Shown piece after piece: positions 44,396 to 53,272 of a DNA stretch of 64,000 nt. The position numbers and the translations under genes are program-made. Numbering within the stretch: the first letter of the stretch is position 1; each line of letters begins with the position of its first letter. The stretch lies in NCBI RefSeq assembly GCF_002563695.1, contig NZ_PDJI01000004.1, positions 2,232,001 through 2,296,000 on the forward strand, read 5' to 3'. The notes below the pieces were generated by a model. It was given only the letters and a program-made list of their open reading frames with translations, had not been told where the DNA came from and searched no databases. This stretch comes from Georgenia soli (lineage in GTDB: Bacteria; Actinomycetota; Actinomycetes; Actinomycetales; Actinomycetaceae).

Positions 44396-45973
44396 TCAGG
44401 CCCCGATCATCGGCGTCGCGGGCACCTCGGGCTGCTTGGCCTGCTCGTCACGCGGACGCTCGCGCGGCACCGTCACCATGATGGAGATGAGCGCCACCAG
44501 GCACATGAACACGTTGAAGAGGAGGGCGAGCGCACCGCCGAAGCGCAGGGCGATGTTCTCCTGCCGCCCCATGAAGATGGACTCGACCGGGATGAGGGCC
44601 GGGTCGATGTTCTGCCCTGCGGTGAAGATCGCTGCGGAGATGGCCACGCCGAACGCGGCGCCCAGCGAGGACGCCATCTTGTAGATGCCGGACGCGGAGC
44701 CGGCCTGGGCGTCGGGCACGTTCGACAGCGCCGCGTCCGTGGAGGGGGTGGCGTAGAACCCCAGCCCCACGCCGAACAGCGTGAAGCCGATGAACGCGAG
44801 CACCACGTACTGCTCGATCAGCACGAACGTGGCCGAGGTCAGCAGGATGCCGGACGCCGTGATCATGCTGCCCCAGAGCATCGGCCTCCTGGGTCCGAAG
44901 CGCTGCAGGAACTTCTCGCCCACCCGGATCGTGGCGAGGATGGCGATCAGGTAGCCGAGGGTCAGCAGTCCGGACTGCAGCGAGGTGAACCCGGCGGCGC
45001 GCTGGACGAGGCCGAGAGAGACGATCAGGGTGCCCGCGGCGCCGTTGAGCAGGAAGTTCGACAACGTCGCGCCCGAGAAGGTCAGGTTCGCGAACAGGCC
45101 GAGGTCCATGAACGTCTCGTCCCTGCTGGTCTCGACCTTGAAGAACAGGAGGATGGTCACCACGAAGACGGCGACCAGCGCGAGACCGGTGGCCGAGAGC
45201 CACCCGATGCGCGGGCCCTGCGAGATGTAGATGTTGATCGCCAGCATGGCGACCACGAACGTGATCAGACCGCTCCAGTCGAAACCGCGCCGGTCGCCAC
45301 TGGCCGCCGCGGCACCGGTGCCCGTGGTCGCCATCCCCGGCGCCGCGGCGGTCGACGCCTTGGACACGGGGGTGTCCTTCACCAGGTACAGGGCCAGGAA
45401 GGACAGGGCGATCGAGATGTAGAAGATCGACCGCCACCCGAGCGCCGACGTCGCCATCAGGCCGCCGAAGAGCGAGCAGAACCCCGACCCGCCCCAGGAC
45501 CCGATGGACCAGTAGGACAACGCCTGCTGTCGCTCCTTGCCCTCGTAGTAGGTCTTCACCAACGCCATCGTCGAGGGCATGATGCAGGCCGCCGACAGTC
45601 CCTGGACGATGCGACCGCTCAGCATGGTGGCGGACGCGGCCGTGCCCTCGAAGGGCAGGACGATCAGCGCGGACCCGACGATCGACAGCCAGATGCCGAC
45701 GTTCATGACCTTCTCCCGGCCGAGCCTGTCGGCCAGGCCCCCGAAGACCACGATGAAGCAGCCGGACATCAGCGAGGTGACGGAGACGGCGAGGTTGGCG
45801 ATCGTCGTCGACATCCCCAGGTCGTCGCTGATGCCCGGGATGACGTTGAGCAGCGTCTGCGCGAAGAGCCAGAAGTTGATGACAGCGAGGACGATGCCCA
45901 GCAGCCACCTGTCGTCCGGGCGCCACGTGGCGGTGGGGGAGGTGCTGGATGCGGCGGCCTGGTTGGTACTCAC
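44396..45973 (-). CDS. MFS drug exporter, DHA2 family (14 TM)
   Basis: A 525-aa exporter with 14 predicted membrane segments. Motif A FGGLADRLGREKVMNVG and motif C-like SFLALYLVKD follow the QacA/EmrB pattern; GLSAACIMPSTMALVKTYYE and a hydrophilic loop of Ala/Thr/Gly before TM7 are also typical. GTG at 45973 has AAGGAG 9 bases upstream; the frame stays open for a further 460 codons only because of the base composition. It is divergent from the ABC importer operon. Confidence 0.88.
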   Translation of the reverse strand: MSTNQAAASSTSPTATWRPDDRWLLGIVLAVINFWLFAQTLLNVIPGISDDLGMSTTIANLAVSVTSLMSGCFIVVFGGLADRLGREKVMNVGIWLSIVGSALIVLPFEGTAASATMLSGRIVQGLSAACIMPSTMALVKTYYEGKERQQALSYWSIGSWGGSGFCSLFGGLMATSALGWRSIFYISIALSFLALYLVKDTPVSKASTAAAPGMATTGTGAAAASGDRRGFDWSGLITFVVAMLAINIYISQGPRIGWLSATGLALVAVFVVTILLFFKVETSRDETFMDLGLFANLTFSGATLSNFLLNGAAGTLIVSLGLVQRAAGFTSLQSGLLTLGYLIAILATIRVGEKFLQRFGPRRPMLWGSMITASGILLTSATFVLIEQYVVLAFIGFTLFGVGLGFYATPSTDAALSNVPDAQAGSASGIYKMASSLGAAFGVAISAAIFTAGQNIDPALIPVESIFMGRQENIALRFGGALALLFNVFMCLVALISIMVTVPRERPRDEQAKQPEVPATPMIGA

Positions 45974-46092
45974 GATGGGCGCTCCTTGGTGGAGGTGCGG
46001 CCCGCGGTCGTCACCGGCCACGGTCGGCGCGGCAGGCCCACGTACGACGATGAGACTGTTCCGCGACTTCCGCCAGCCGGGGGCCGTGCCTG

Positions 46093-46164
46093 GACGACGG
46101 CGGTGCGTCGCCCGTCGATGACGGCGGTCCGTCGCCCGTCGACGACGGCGGCTCTGCCCGTACG
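46093..46164. repeat. 24-base tandem repeat
   Basis: Two near-identical 24-base units (46093-46116 and 46117-46140, two differences) and a partial third, built on GACGACGGCGGT and GTCGCCCGTC. They lie in the 366-base gap between the divergent MFS and ABC importer genes. No gene recognised in the gap. Confidence 0.85.
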
Positions 46165-46244
46165 CGACGCCGGGGGCCCTTGACGACGGCCCGCACGCGG
46201 CTCCCTGGCGACGGCGGTGCGGGCGGCGCCGGCGACCGTCTTTC

Positions 46245-46339
46245 GGGACCATCATGCGAGAAGCGATCGACCAGATGGTGAGCCGACGTCTACCCTGCCC
46301 AGCAACCGGCAGCCCTCCGCCGAAAGGAACCCCTCCACC
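46245..46339 (+). promoter_or_regulatory. Candidate structured leader of the ABC importer operon
   Basis: ACCATC (46248) can pair with GATGGT (46274), and further pairings (CTGCC/GGCAG, with CCGGCAGCCCTCC) follow before the SD GAAAGG. The GGCA-CCCTCC string recalls the tail of SAM-type riboswitches, but I cannot fold it into a known consensus with confidence. Confidence 0.25.
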
Positions 46340-47332
46340 ATGAAGCGACCCGTGCGCCTCCTTGGCGCCCTCGCCGCGTCCGCCCTCCTCCTCGCCGGCT
46401 GCGGCTCGAGCGAGGCCGACCCCGCCGCGGACGGCACCGGCGCCGCCGCCGGCGAGACCGTCCAGATCGGCATCACCCAGATCGTCTCCCACCCCTCCCT
46501 GGACGCCGCCCGCGAGGGCTTCAAGCGCGCGCTGGAGGAGAACGGCATCGACGCCGAGTACGACGAGCAGAATGCGCAGGGCGACCAGTCGACGGCGACG
46601 TCGATCGCCAACACCTTCGCCTCCGACGGCAAGGACCTCGTCCTCGCCATCGCCACCCCGACGGCGCAGGCCGCCGCTCAGGCGATCACGGACATCCCGG
46701 TCCTGTTCACCGCGGTGACCGAGCCCGCGGAGGCCGGCCTGGTCGACAGCTGGGAGGCCCCGGGCGGGAACCTCACCGGCACCTCCGACCTCAACCCGGT
46801 CAAGGAGCAGCTCGAGCTGCTCGCCGAGATCGCGCCCGACGCCAAGACCGTCGGCGTCGTCTACAGCTCCGGCGAGGTCAACTCCGAGGTGCAGGTCGAG
46901 CTGGCGCGTGAGGCCGCCGAGGAGCTCGGGCTCACGCTCGAGGAGGCCACGGTGAGCAACTCCGCCGAGGTGCAGCAGGCCGCCCAGTCCCTCGACGTCG
47001 ACGCCTTCTACGTCCCCACGGACAACGTCGTCGTCTCGGCGCTGGAGTCCGTCCTCGCCACCGCCGAGCAGCGCCAGGTCCCGGTGATCGTCGGTGAGTC
47101 CGACAGCGTCGAGCGCGGTGGCCTGGCCACGTACGGGATCGACTACGACAAGCTCGGGTACCAGACCGGCCTCATGGCCGTCGAGATCCTCAACGAGGGT
47201 GCCGACCCGGCCGAGATGCCGGTCGCAACGCTCGAGGAGCTCACGCTCGTGGTCAACTCCGGCGCCGCCGAGCGCATGGGCGTCGAGGTCCCGCAGGCGG
47301 TTCTGGACCGCGCCGACAAGGTCGTCGAGTAA
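46340..47332 (+). CDS. ABC importer substrate-binding lipoprotein (ABC_sub_bind, TrpX-like)
   Basis: A 330-aa lipoprotein with lipobox LLAGC (Cys21). The body matches the ABC_sub_bind/DUF534 family: VQIGITQIVSHPSLDAAREG, AIATPTAQAAAQAITDIPVL, FTAVTEPAEAGLV, GGNLTGTSDLNPVKEQLELL and YIPTDN-like YVPTDNVVVSALESV. Relatives include tryptophan/tyrosine importer receptors. It heads an operon with permease and ATPase. Ligand unknown. Confidence 0.88.
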   Translation: MKRPVRLLGALAASALLLAGCGSSEADPAADGTGAAAGETVQIGITQIVSHPSLDAAREGFKRALEENGIDAEYDEQNAQGDQSTATSIANTFASDGKDLVLAIATPTAQAAAQAITDIPVLFTAVTEPAEAGLVDSWEAPGGNLTGTSDLNPVKEQLELLAEIAPDAKTVGVVYSSGEVNSEVQVELAREAAEELGLTLEEATVSNSAEVQQAAQSLDVDAFYVPTDNVVVSALESVLATAEQRQVPVIVGESDSVERGGLATYGIDYDKLGYQTGLMAVEILNEGADPAEMPVATLEELTLVVNSGAAERMGVEVPQAVLDRADKVVE

Positions 47333-47336
47333 CCCC

Positions 47337-48239
47337 GTGGTCGTCGCCGTCGAGCTGGGCCTCATCTACGCCGTCATGGCGCTGGGGGTCTACCTCACCT
47401 TCCGGATCCTCGACTTCCCCGACCTCACGGTCGACGGGTCGTTCACCACGGGTGGCGCGACGGCGGCGACCCTCATCATCTCCGGCACGCCGCCGCTCCT
47501 GGCGACGGCGATGGCCGGGGTCGCGGGCCTGCTCGCCGGCGTCATCACCGGCCTCCTGCACACCAAGGGCAGGATCAACGGGCTCCTGGCCGGCATCCTC
47601 ACCCAGATCGGGCTCTACTCGATCAACCTGCGGATCATGGGCGACAAGGCCAACCTGCCCCTGCTGCGCGAGGACACGCTCCTCACCCCGCTGCGGGAGG
47701 CCGGCCTGCTCGGCGGGCTCGGGGCGATCGCCATCTTCGCCGTCGGCGCCCTGGTCCTGAAGCTCATCCTGGACTGGTTCCTCCACACCGACACCGGCCT
47801 GGCCATGCAGGCCACCGGGGACAACGAGGAGATGATCCGCTCCCTCGGCGTCTCGACCGACCGCATGAAGGTCCTCGGGCTCGCCCTCTCCAACGGCCTC
47901 GTCGCGGTCTGCGGGGCGCTCATCGCGCAGTACCAGGGCTTCTCCGACATCGGCATGGGCATCGGGCTCATCGTCGCGGGCCTCGCCTCCGTCATCATCG
48001 GCCAGGCGATCATCGGGCAGCGAACCATCTTCGTCGCGACCCTCGCCGTCGTGCTCGGCTCCGTCCTGTACCGGGTCTTCATCCAGCTCGCCCTCGAGTC
48101 GGGCCTGAAGGCCAACGACATGAAGCTCGTCTCCGCGGTGCTCGTCGTGCTCGCGCTGGTGCTGCCGCAGTGGTCGGTGCTGCGGCGGTTCCGGCCGGCC
48201 CGGCGGGTCCGTGCCGTCACGACCGGGGCGGAGGCCTGA
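47337..48239 (+). CDS. ABC importer permease (branched-chain-type, TrpY-like)
   Basis: A 300-aa permease with about eight membrane segments. LIYAVMALGVYLTFRILDFP, DLTVDGSFTTGGATAATLI, TGLAMQATGDNEEMIRSLGV and GIGLIVAGLASVIIGQAI are typical of the TrpY-like relatives of LivH. The GTG at 47337 lies 4 bases after the receptor stop with no separate SD, suggesting reinitiation. Its stop overlaps the ATPase start by one base. Confidence 0.88.
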   Translation: MVVAVELGLIYAVMALGVYLTFRILDFPDLTVDGSFTTGGATAATLIISGTPPLLATAMAGVAGLLAGVITGLLHTKGRINGLLAGILTQIGLYSINLRIMGDKANLPLLREDTLLTPLREAGLLGGLGAIAIFAVGALVLKLILDWFLHTDTGLAMQATGDNEEMIRSLGVSTDRMKVLGLALSNGLVAVCGALIAQYQGFSDIGMGIGLIVAGLASVIIGQAIIGQRTIFVATLAVVLGSVLYRVFIQLALESGLKANDMKLVSAVLVVLALVLPQWSVLRRFRPARRVRAVTTGAEA

Positions 48240-49030
48240 TGCTCGACGTCGAGACCGTCACCAAGACCTTCTTCCCGGGCAGCGTCAACGAGCGGGTCGC
48301 GCTGCGCGACGTCGAGCTCCACCTCGCCGACGGAGAGTTCGTCACCGTCATCGGCTCCAACGGGGCCGGGAAGTCGACCCTGCTGAACATCGTCTCCGGC
48401 AAACTGCGCCCGGAACGGGGGAGCGTGCACGTGGGCGGACGGGACGTCACCCGGCTCGCCGACTTCCAGCGCGCGCGCTACATCGGCCGGGTCTTCCAGG
48501 ACCCGATGGCCGGGACCGCCCCGCACATGACCATCGAGGAGAACCTCGCCATCGCCCTCGAGCGTGGCCGACGGCGGGGCCTGGCCCGCGGCGTCACGGC
48601 CGCCAAGCGGAGCCGCTTCCGGGAGGAGCTGGCCAGCCTCGAGCTCGGACTCGAGGACCGGCTCAGGGCCAAGGTGGGGCTGCTCTCCGGCGGGCAGCGC
48701 CAGGCGCTCTCGCTCCTCATGGCGACGTTCTCGGAGCCGCAGATCCTCCTCCTGGACGAGCACACGGCCGCCCTGGACCCGCAGCGCGCGGCCCTCATCA
48801 CGCGGCTGACGGCCGAGCTCGTCGAGCGCCACCACCTGACCACGCTCATGGTCACCCACAACATGGAGCAGGCGCTGAGCATGGGCACGCGGCTGATCAT
48901 GATGCACGAGGGCCGGATCATCCTCGACGTCGACGAGGCCCGGAAGGTGCGCACCACCCCCGCCGACCTCCTCGCCGAGTTCGAGAAGATCAAGGGCGGT
49001 GGCCTCGACGACCGGACGCTGCTGCAGTAG
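48239..49030 (+). CDS. ABC importer ATP-binding protein (TrpZ-like)
   Basis: A 263-aa ABC ATPase. Walker A GSNGAGKSTLLN, Q-loop VFQDPMAGTAPHMTIEENLA, signature LLSGGQRQALSLLMA, Walker B ILLLDEHTAALDP and H-loop MVTHNMEQA are intact. The MTIEENL and DEHTAALDP forms are typical of ATPases paired with ABC_sub_bind receptors. Its ATG shares the A of the permease stop (TGATG), so translation is coupled. Confidence 0.9.
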   Translation: MLDVETVTKTFFPGSVNERVALRDVELHLADGEFVTVIGSNGAGKSTLLNIVSGKLRPERGSVHVGGRDVTRLADFQRARYIGRVFQDPMAGTAPHMTIEENLAIALERGRRRGLARGVTAAKRSRFREELASLELGLEDRLRAKVGLLSGGQRQALSLLMATFSEPQILLLDEHTAALDPQRAALITRLTAELVERHHLTTLMVTHNMEQALSMGTRLIMMHEGRIILDVDEARKVRTTPADLLAEFEKIKGGGLDDRTLLQ

Positions 49031-49146
49031 CGGGCCCACCGGCTCCCCGGTCCGGTGATGCGGAGCGGGTGACCTCGAGGCGCCCAAGGCGGTAGCGCGG
49101 TCCCGGGCGGGGTGCGACCATCTTCCCCTCCGGGAAGGGGACGCTC

Positions 49147-50433
49147 ATGCGGCGGAACGTCTTCGTGGTGGGTCTCGACGACCACAACCTCGCCACGCTC
49201 CGGTCGCTGCCCGACGTCGAGGACTACGCGTTCCACCAGCTCCTCACCCAGCCCGAGCTGCAGACCGGCACCGTCTCCGTCGCGGACCTCCTCGCCAAGG
49301 CCTTCCGCCAGCTGGACGCGTTCGACGGCCCGATCGACGCCGTCGTCGGCTACTGGGACTTCCCGGTCAGCCTCATGGTGCCGGTGCTGTGCCGCCGCTA
49401 CGGCCTGCGCTCGGCGGACCTGACCGCCGTCATGAAGTGCGAGCACAAGTACTGGAGCCGCCTGGAGCAGCGGAAGGTCGTCGACAACCTCCCGGCGTTC
49501 GCCCTGCTCGACCCCGCGGCCCTGCCCGCCACGCTCCCGCGCGAGCTCAGCTACCCCGTCTGGGTGAAGCCGGTGAAGTCGGCGAGCTCCGAGGGTGCCA
49601 GCTACGCCGGCGACGAGGCGGAGCTGCAGACGGCGGTGACCCGTGCCCGCGCGACCCTGGACCGGATCGGGCCCGCGTGGGAGGAGCTGCTCGCCATGGT
49701 CGAGCTGCCGACGGAGATCGCCGCCGCCGGCGCCCGCACGTGCCTGGTCGAGGAGGCCGTGACGGGCCACCAGTTCACGGTCGAGGGGTACGGTCGGGCC
49801 GGTCGCGTGCGGACCTACGGCGTCGTCGACTCCTTCCGCTACCCCGGCTCGTCGAGCTTCCTGCGCTACCAGTACCCGTCGGTCCTCCCCGACGAGGTCC
49901 AGGCGGAGGCCGCCGCGGTCACCGAGAAGGTGATCACCGCCGTCGGCCTGGAGGACTCGACGTTCAACATCGAGTACTTCTGGGACGCCGCGTCCGGACG
50001 CCTGAACCTGCTGGAGATCAACACGCGGCACTCGCAGTCACACGCCATGCTCTTCACGCTTGTCGACGGCGTGCCCAACCACGCCTGCATGGTCGCGCTG
50101 GCACTGGGCCGGGAGCCGGACCTTCCCCGTGGCCAGGGCCGGTACCGCACCGCGGCGAAGTGGTTCCTCCGGCGCTTCGCGGACGGCGTCGTCCGCCGCG
50201 TCCCGACGCGGGACGAGGTCGCCGCCGTCGAGCGTGCGGTGCCGGGGACGACCGTCCGCCCGCTCGTCGCCGCCGGCGACCGGCTCTCCCAGGCCGACGG
50301 CGAGGACAGCTACAGCTTCGTCCTCGCCGAGATCTACACCGGCGGCGACGACGAGGCGGAGCTGGCGGCGAAGTACGCCGCGTGCGTCGAGGCGCTGACC
50401 TTCGAGGTCGACGACGTCGGGGAGGACACCTGA
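49147..50433 (+). CDS. ATP-grasp ligase
   Basis: A 428-aa member of the ATP-grasp carboxylate-amine ligase superfamily: N-terminal Rossmann-like domain (NVFVVGLDDHNLATLRSLPD), central VWVKPVKSASSEGASYAG lysine region, LVEEAVTGHQFTVEGYG, and the metal-binding NIEYFWDAASGRLNLLEINT. Such enzymes join a carboxylate, via an acylphosphate, to an amine. GGGAAGGGG precedes the ATG. It follows the ABC importer by 116 bases and its stop overlaps the next gene, tying ligase to hydrolase. Substrates unknown. Confidence 0.8.
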   Translation: MRRNVFVVGLDDHNLATLRSLPDVEDYAFHQLLTQPELQTGTVSVADLLAKAFRQLDAFDGPIDAVVGYWDFPVSLMVPVLCRRYGLRSADLTAVMKCEHKYWSRLEQRKVVDNLPAFALLDPAALPATLPRELSYPVWVKPVKSASSEGASYAGDEAELQTAVTRARATLDRIGPAWEELLAMVELPTEIAAAGARTCLVEEAVTGHQFTVEGYGRAGRVRTYGVVDSFRYPGSSSFLRYQYPSVLPDEVQAEAAAVTEKVITAVGLEDSTFNIEYFWDAASGRLNLLEINTRHSQSHAMLFTLVDGVPNHACMVALALGREPDLPRGQGRYRTAAKWFLRRFADGVVRRVPTRDEVAAVERAVPGTTVRPLVAAGDRLSQADGEDSYSFVLAEIYTGGDDEAELAAKYAACVEALTFEVDDVGEDT

Positions 50434-52466
50434 TGCGCACCGTCACGTCGCTGCCGTACCAGGTCCAGGAGGTCGAGCACCTCTGGATCGCGATGTCGGA
50501 CGGCACCCGCCTCGCCGCCCGGATGTGGCTGCCGGTCTCCGCCGTCGCCGAGCCGGTGCCGGGCGTGCTGGAGCTGATCCCGTACCGCAAGCGCGACCTG
50601 ACGGCGCAGCGCGATTCCATCCACCACCCCTACATCGCCGGTCACGGCTACGCCTGCCTGCGGGTGGACCTGCGCGGCAGCGGCGACTCCGAGGGCGTCC
50701 TCACGGACGAGTACCTCGAGCGGGAGCTGCTCGACGCCGAGGAGGTGCTGGCGTGGATGGCCGCGCAGCCGTGGTGCGACGGCTCCACCGCGATGATGGG
50801 CATCTCGTGGGGCGGGTTCAACGCCCTGCAGGTGGCCGCGCGCAGGCCGCCGAGCCTGGGCGCCATCGTCACCGTCTGCTCCACGGACGACCGCTACACC
50901 GACGACGTGCACTACATGGGCGGGTGCCTGCTCACCGACAACCTCTCCTGGGCGTCGACCATGTTCGCCTACAACTCCTGCCCGCCCGACCCCGCCGTCG
51001 TGGGGGACCGGTGGCGGGAGCTGTGGCTGGACCGGCTCGAGCACAGCGGGCTGTGGCTCGAGGAGTGGCTGCGCCACCAGCGTCGCGACGACTACTGGAA
51101 GCACGGCTCCGTCAACGAGGACTTCTCGGCGATCCGCTGCCCCGTCTTCGCGGCCAGCGGGTGGGCCGACGGGTACTCCAACGCGGTGTTCCGGCTGCTG
51201 CGCGGGCTGGACGTGCCCACCCGCGGGCTCATCGGCCCGTGGAGCCACAAATATCCCCACCTCGGCCAGCCCGGGCCGGCGATCGGCTTCCTCCAGGAGG
51301 TGGTCGCGTGGTGGGACCGCTGGCTCAAGGGCAAGGACGACGGCGGAGCCGAGCATCCGGCCCTGACCATCTGGATGCAGGACACCGTCCGTCCCTCGAC
51401 CACCTACGCCGAGCGACCCGGCCGGTGGGTGGGGGAGCCGAGCTGGCCGAGCCCGCGGATCGTCGAGATCCGGTATCCCCTCGGGCGGCACCGGATCGGC
51501 GCCCCCAAGGCGGCCGACGGTCCCGGGCCCGCCCCGGCGCTGACCGTGCAGTCGCCGCTGTGGGTGGGCCACTTCGCGGGCAAGTGGTGCTCGTACAACG
51601 CGCCCCCGGACATGCCCTACGACCAGCGCGAGGAGGACGGCGGGTCGATGGTCTTCGACAGCGACGTCCTGCCCGAACGGCTCGAGGTGCTCGGCGCGCC
51701 GACGGTCGAGCTCAGCTGCGCCGTCGACCGCCCGGTGGCCATGGTGGTGGCTCGGCTCTCCGACGTCGCCCCCGACGGCGAGGCCACCCGCGTGAGCTAC
51801 GGCGTCCGCAACCTCACCCACCACACCAGCTCCGAGCACCCGGAGCCGCTTGAACCGGGGAGGAGGTTCACGGTGCGCGTCCAGCTCAACGGGATGGCCC
51901 AGTCGTTCCCCGCCGGGCACCGGCTGCGCCTGTCCCTCTCCACCTCGTACTGGCCGGTGGTCTGGCCGTCCCCGGAGGCGGTGCGGCTCACCGTCTTCCC
52001 GGACGAGAGCCACCTGGTGCTGCCGGTGCGCCCGGTCGGCGTCGACGACGGCGAGCCCGCCCCCAGCTTCGGGGAGCCGGAGGGGGCACCCCCGATCTCC
52101 GTCACACCGCTGAGGCCGGTCGAGCACGCCTGGACGGTCACCCGGGACATGGTGGACCTGTCCGGGGCGCTTGACGTGCTCAAGGACCTGGGCGTCGTGA
52201 GGTTCGACGGCATCGACCTCACCGTCACCCGCCGGGTCCACGAGCGCTACACGTTCGCCGGCCGCGACTTCTGCTCCGTGCGCGGGGAGACCGACTGGAC
52301 CATGGGGTTCGGTCGGGGGGAGTGGCAGGTGCGCACCCGGACCCGGACGGTGCTGACCTCCACCCCGACCGACTTCCAGGTCCTCGCCGAGCTCGACGCC
52401 TACGAGGGGGAGCGGCGCGTGGCCGCGAAGACCTGGAGCACGACCGTCCCGCGGGACTTCCTGTGA
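50433..52466 (+). CDS. CocE/NonD-family hydrolase (X-Pro dipeptidyl-peptidase-like)
   Basis: A 677-aa serine hydrolase. LWIAMSDGTRLAARMWLP opens the alpha/beta domain; YACLRVDLRGSGDSEG and the nucleophile MGISWGGFNALQ (Ser about 125) follow, with a likely acid in ASGWADGYSNAVF and His in GPWSHKYPH. The C-terminal jelly-roll domain (FDSDVLPERLEVLGAPTVEL) is present. A longer than usual C-terminal extension of about 130 residues ends the protein. The family cleaves esters or X-Pro amides. Start and ATP-grasp stop share TGATG. Confidence 0.85.
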   Translation: MRTVTSLPYQVQEVEHLWIAMSDGTRLAARMWLPVSAVAEPVPGVLELIPYRKRDLTAQRDSIHHPYIAGHGYACLRVDLRGSGDSEGVLTDEYLERELLDAEEVLAWMAAQPWCDGSTAMMGISWGGFNALQVAARRPPSLGAIVTVCSTDDRYTDDVHYMGGCLLTDNLSWASTMFAYNSCPPDPAVVGDRWRELWLDRLEHSGLWLEEWLRHQRRDDYWKHGSVNEDFSAIRCPVFAASGWADGYSNAVFRLLRGLDVPTRGLIGPWSHKYPHLGQPGPAIGFLQEVVAWWDRWLKGKDDGGAEHPALTIWMQDTVRPSTTYAERPGRWVGEPSWPSPRIVEIRYPLGRHRIGAPKAADGPGPAPALTVQSPLWVGHFAGKWCSYNAPPDMPYDQREEDGGSMVFDSDVLPERLEVLGAPTVELSCAVDRPVAMVVARLSDVAPDGEATRVSYGVRNLTHHTSSEHPEPLEPGRRFTVRVQLNGMAQSFPAGHRLRLSLSTSYWPVVWPSPEAVRLTVFPDESHLVLPVRPVGVDDGEPAPSFGEPEGAPPISVTPLRPVEHAWTVTRDMVDLSGALDVLKDLGVVRFDGIDLTVTRRVHERYTFAGRDFCSVRGETDWTMGFGRGEWQVRTRTRTVLTSTPTDFQVLAELDAYEGERRVAAKTWSTTVPRDFL

Positions 52467-52700
52467 CCGTCCGCGACAGCTGACCCCGACGCCGCCGCAG
52501 CTGCCGGACCGGCCGGGCGACCGGCGAGGCGTACCGGTCGATCTGGGACGAAAAGCCCACAAGGAAGAGTCCGGCCGAATCTAGCGTTATCGCCTGGAGA
52601 CACCGTCCTGCACGTGCTGACGTCCCGCACCGAGAACGCTGCGCCCAGAGCGACGCCGGGCACGAGGGCAGGCAGTCCTGCGCCGAAAGGGGAACTTGGA

Positions 52701-53000
52701 ATGATGACTGCACGCGTTCGCCGGTTCGTGGCTGCCCACGACGTGGTGGGGTCCGCCGGACGCCTGGCCCTCGGCACGGCGTTCGCCGCGTTCGTCCTCC
52801 TGGGGCTGACCGGGCTCGCGCCACGCGGTTCCAGCATGCTGTCCACCATGTCTGCGCTCGCCGTGGTCCTCGGCGTGGTCGCCGCGATGAGCGGCCTCAT
52901 CTCGCTGCTCGCGCGGCACGAGCGGGACGACGCGATGGGCGAGATGGTCGGCGAGATCGAGGAGTTCCTCCGGTCGCAGCCGCCCGCCAACCACCGCTGA
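52701..53000 (+). CDS. Small two-helix membrane protein, unknown function
   Basis: A 99-aa protein: basic start (MMTARVRRFVAAHDVVGSAG), two hydrophobic helices (ALGTAFAAFVLLGLTGL and STMSALAVVLGVVAAMSGLI) and an acidic tail (EMVGEIEEFLRSQ). AAAGGGGA precedes the ATG. The 234-base gap upstream is comparatively AT-rich and likely holds its promoter. No family recognised. Confidence 0.55.
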   Translation: MMTARVRRFVAAHDVVGSAGRLALGTAFAAFVLLGLTGLAPRGSSMLSTMSALAVVLGVVAAMSGLISLLARHERDDAMGEMVGEIEEFLRSQPPANHR

Positions 53001-53170
53001 AGGAGGGCAGGCGGCCCGTTCATCGGCTCTGCGCCTCCCGGAGGCGTGTCCCGGTCAGAACCGGGACGACCCCCCGTGCGTCTTGTTGCCCGACGGTTGC
53101 CACGCGACGTCATCGGGTGCACGCTTGATGGGTCCAGAGAGGCGGCCCGGCCGGCTCGCTGGATCCATGC

Positions 53171-53200
53171 AGGACCGTCCATCGACGGACGGTCCTTTCT
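53171..53200 (+). terminator. Strong rho-independent terminator
   Basis: AGGACCGTCC (53171-53180) pairs perfectly with GGACGGTCCT (53187-53196) around a 6-base loop, and TTTCTCT follows. It ends transcription from the 52701 gene before the ABC-like gene. Confidence 0.85.
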
Positions 53201-53272
53201 CTGATGTCGGTCAAGCAACTGCCGTCCCCATGGACGTCCGCGCCCGGGCGTCCCGCGCCGCAAGGGGCTGCC

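Noticed and set aside
44396..47365. Apparent 989-codon MFS fusion protein
   Set aside because: Residues before GTG 45973 are low-complexity shadow of the divergent ABC receptor gene; a good SD and a normal 525-aa length support the shorter call.
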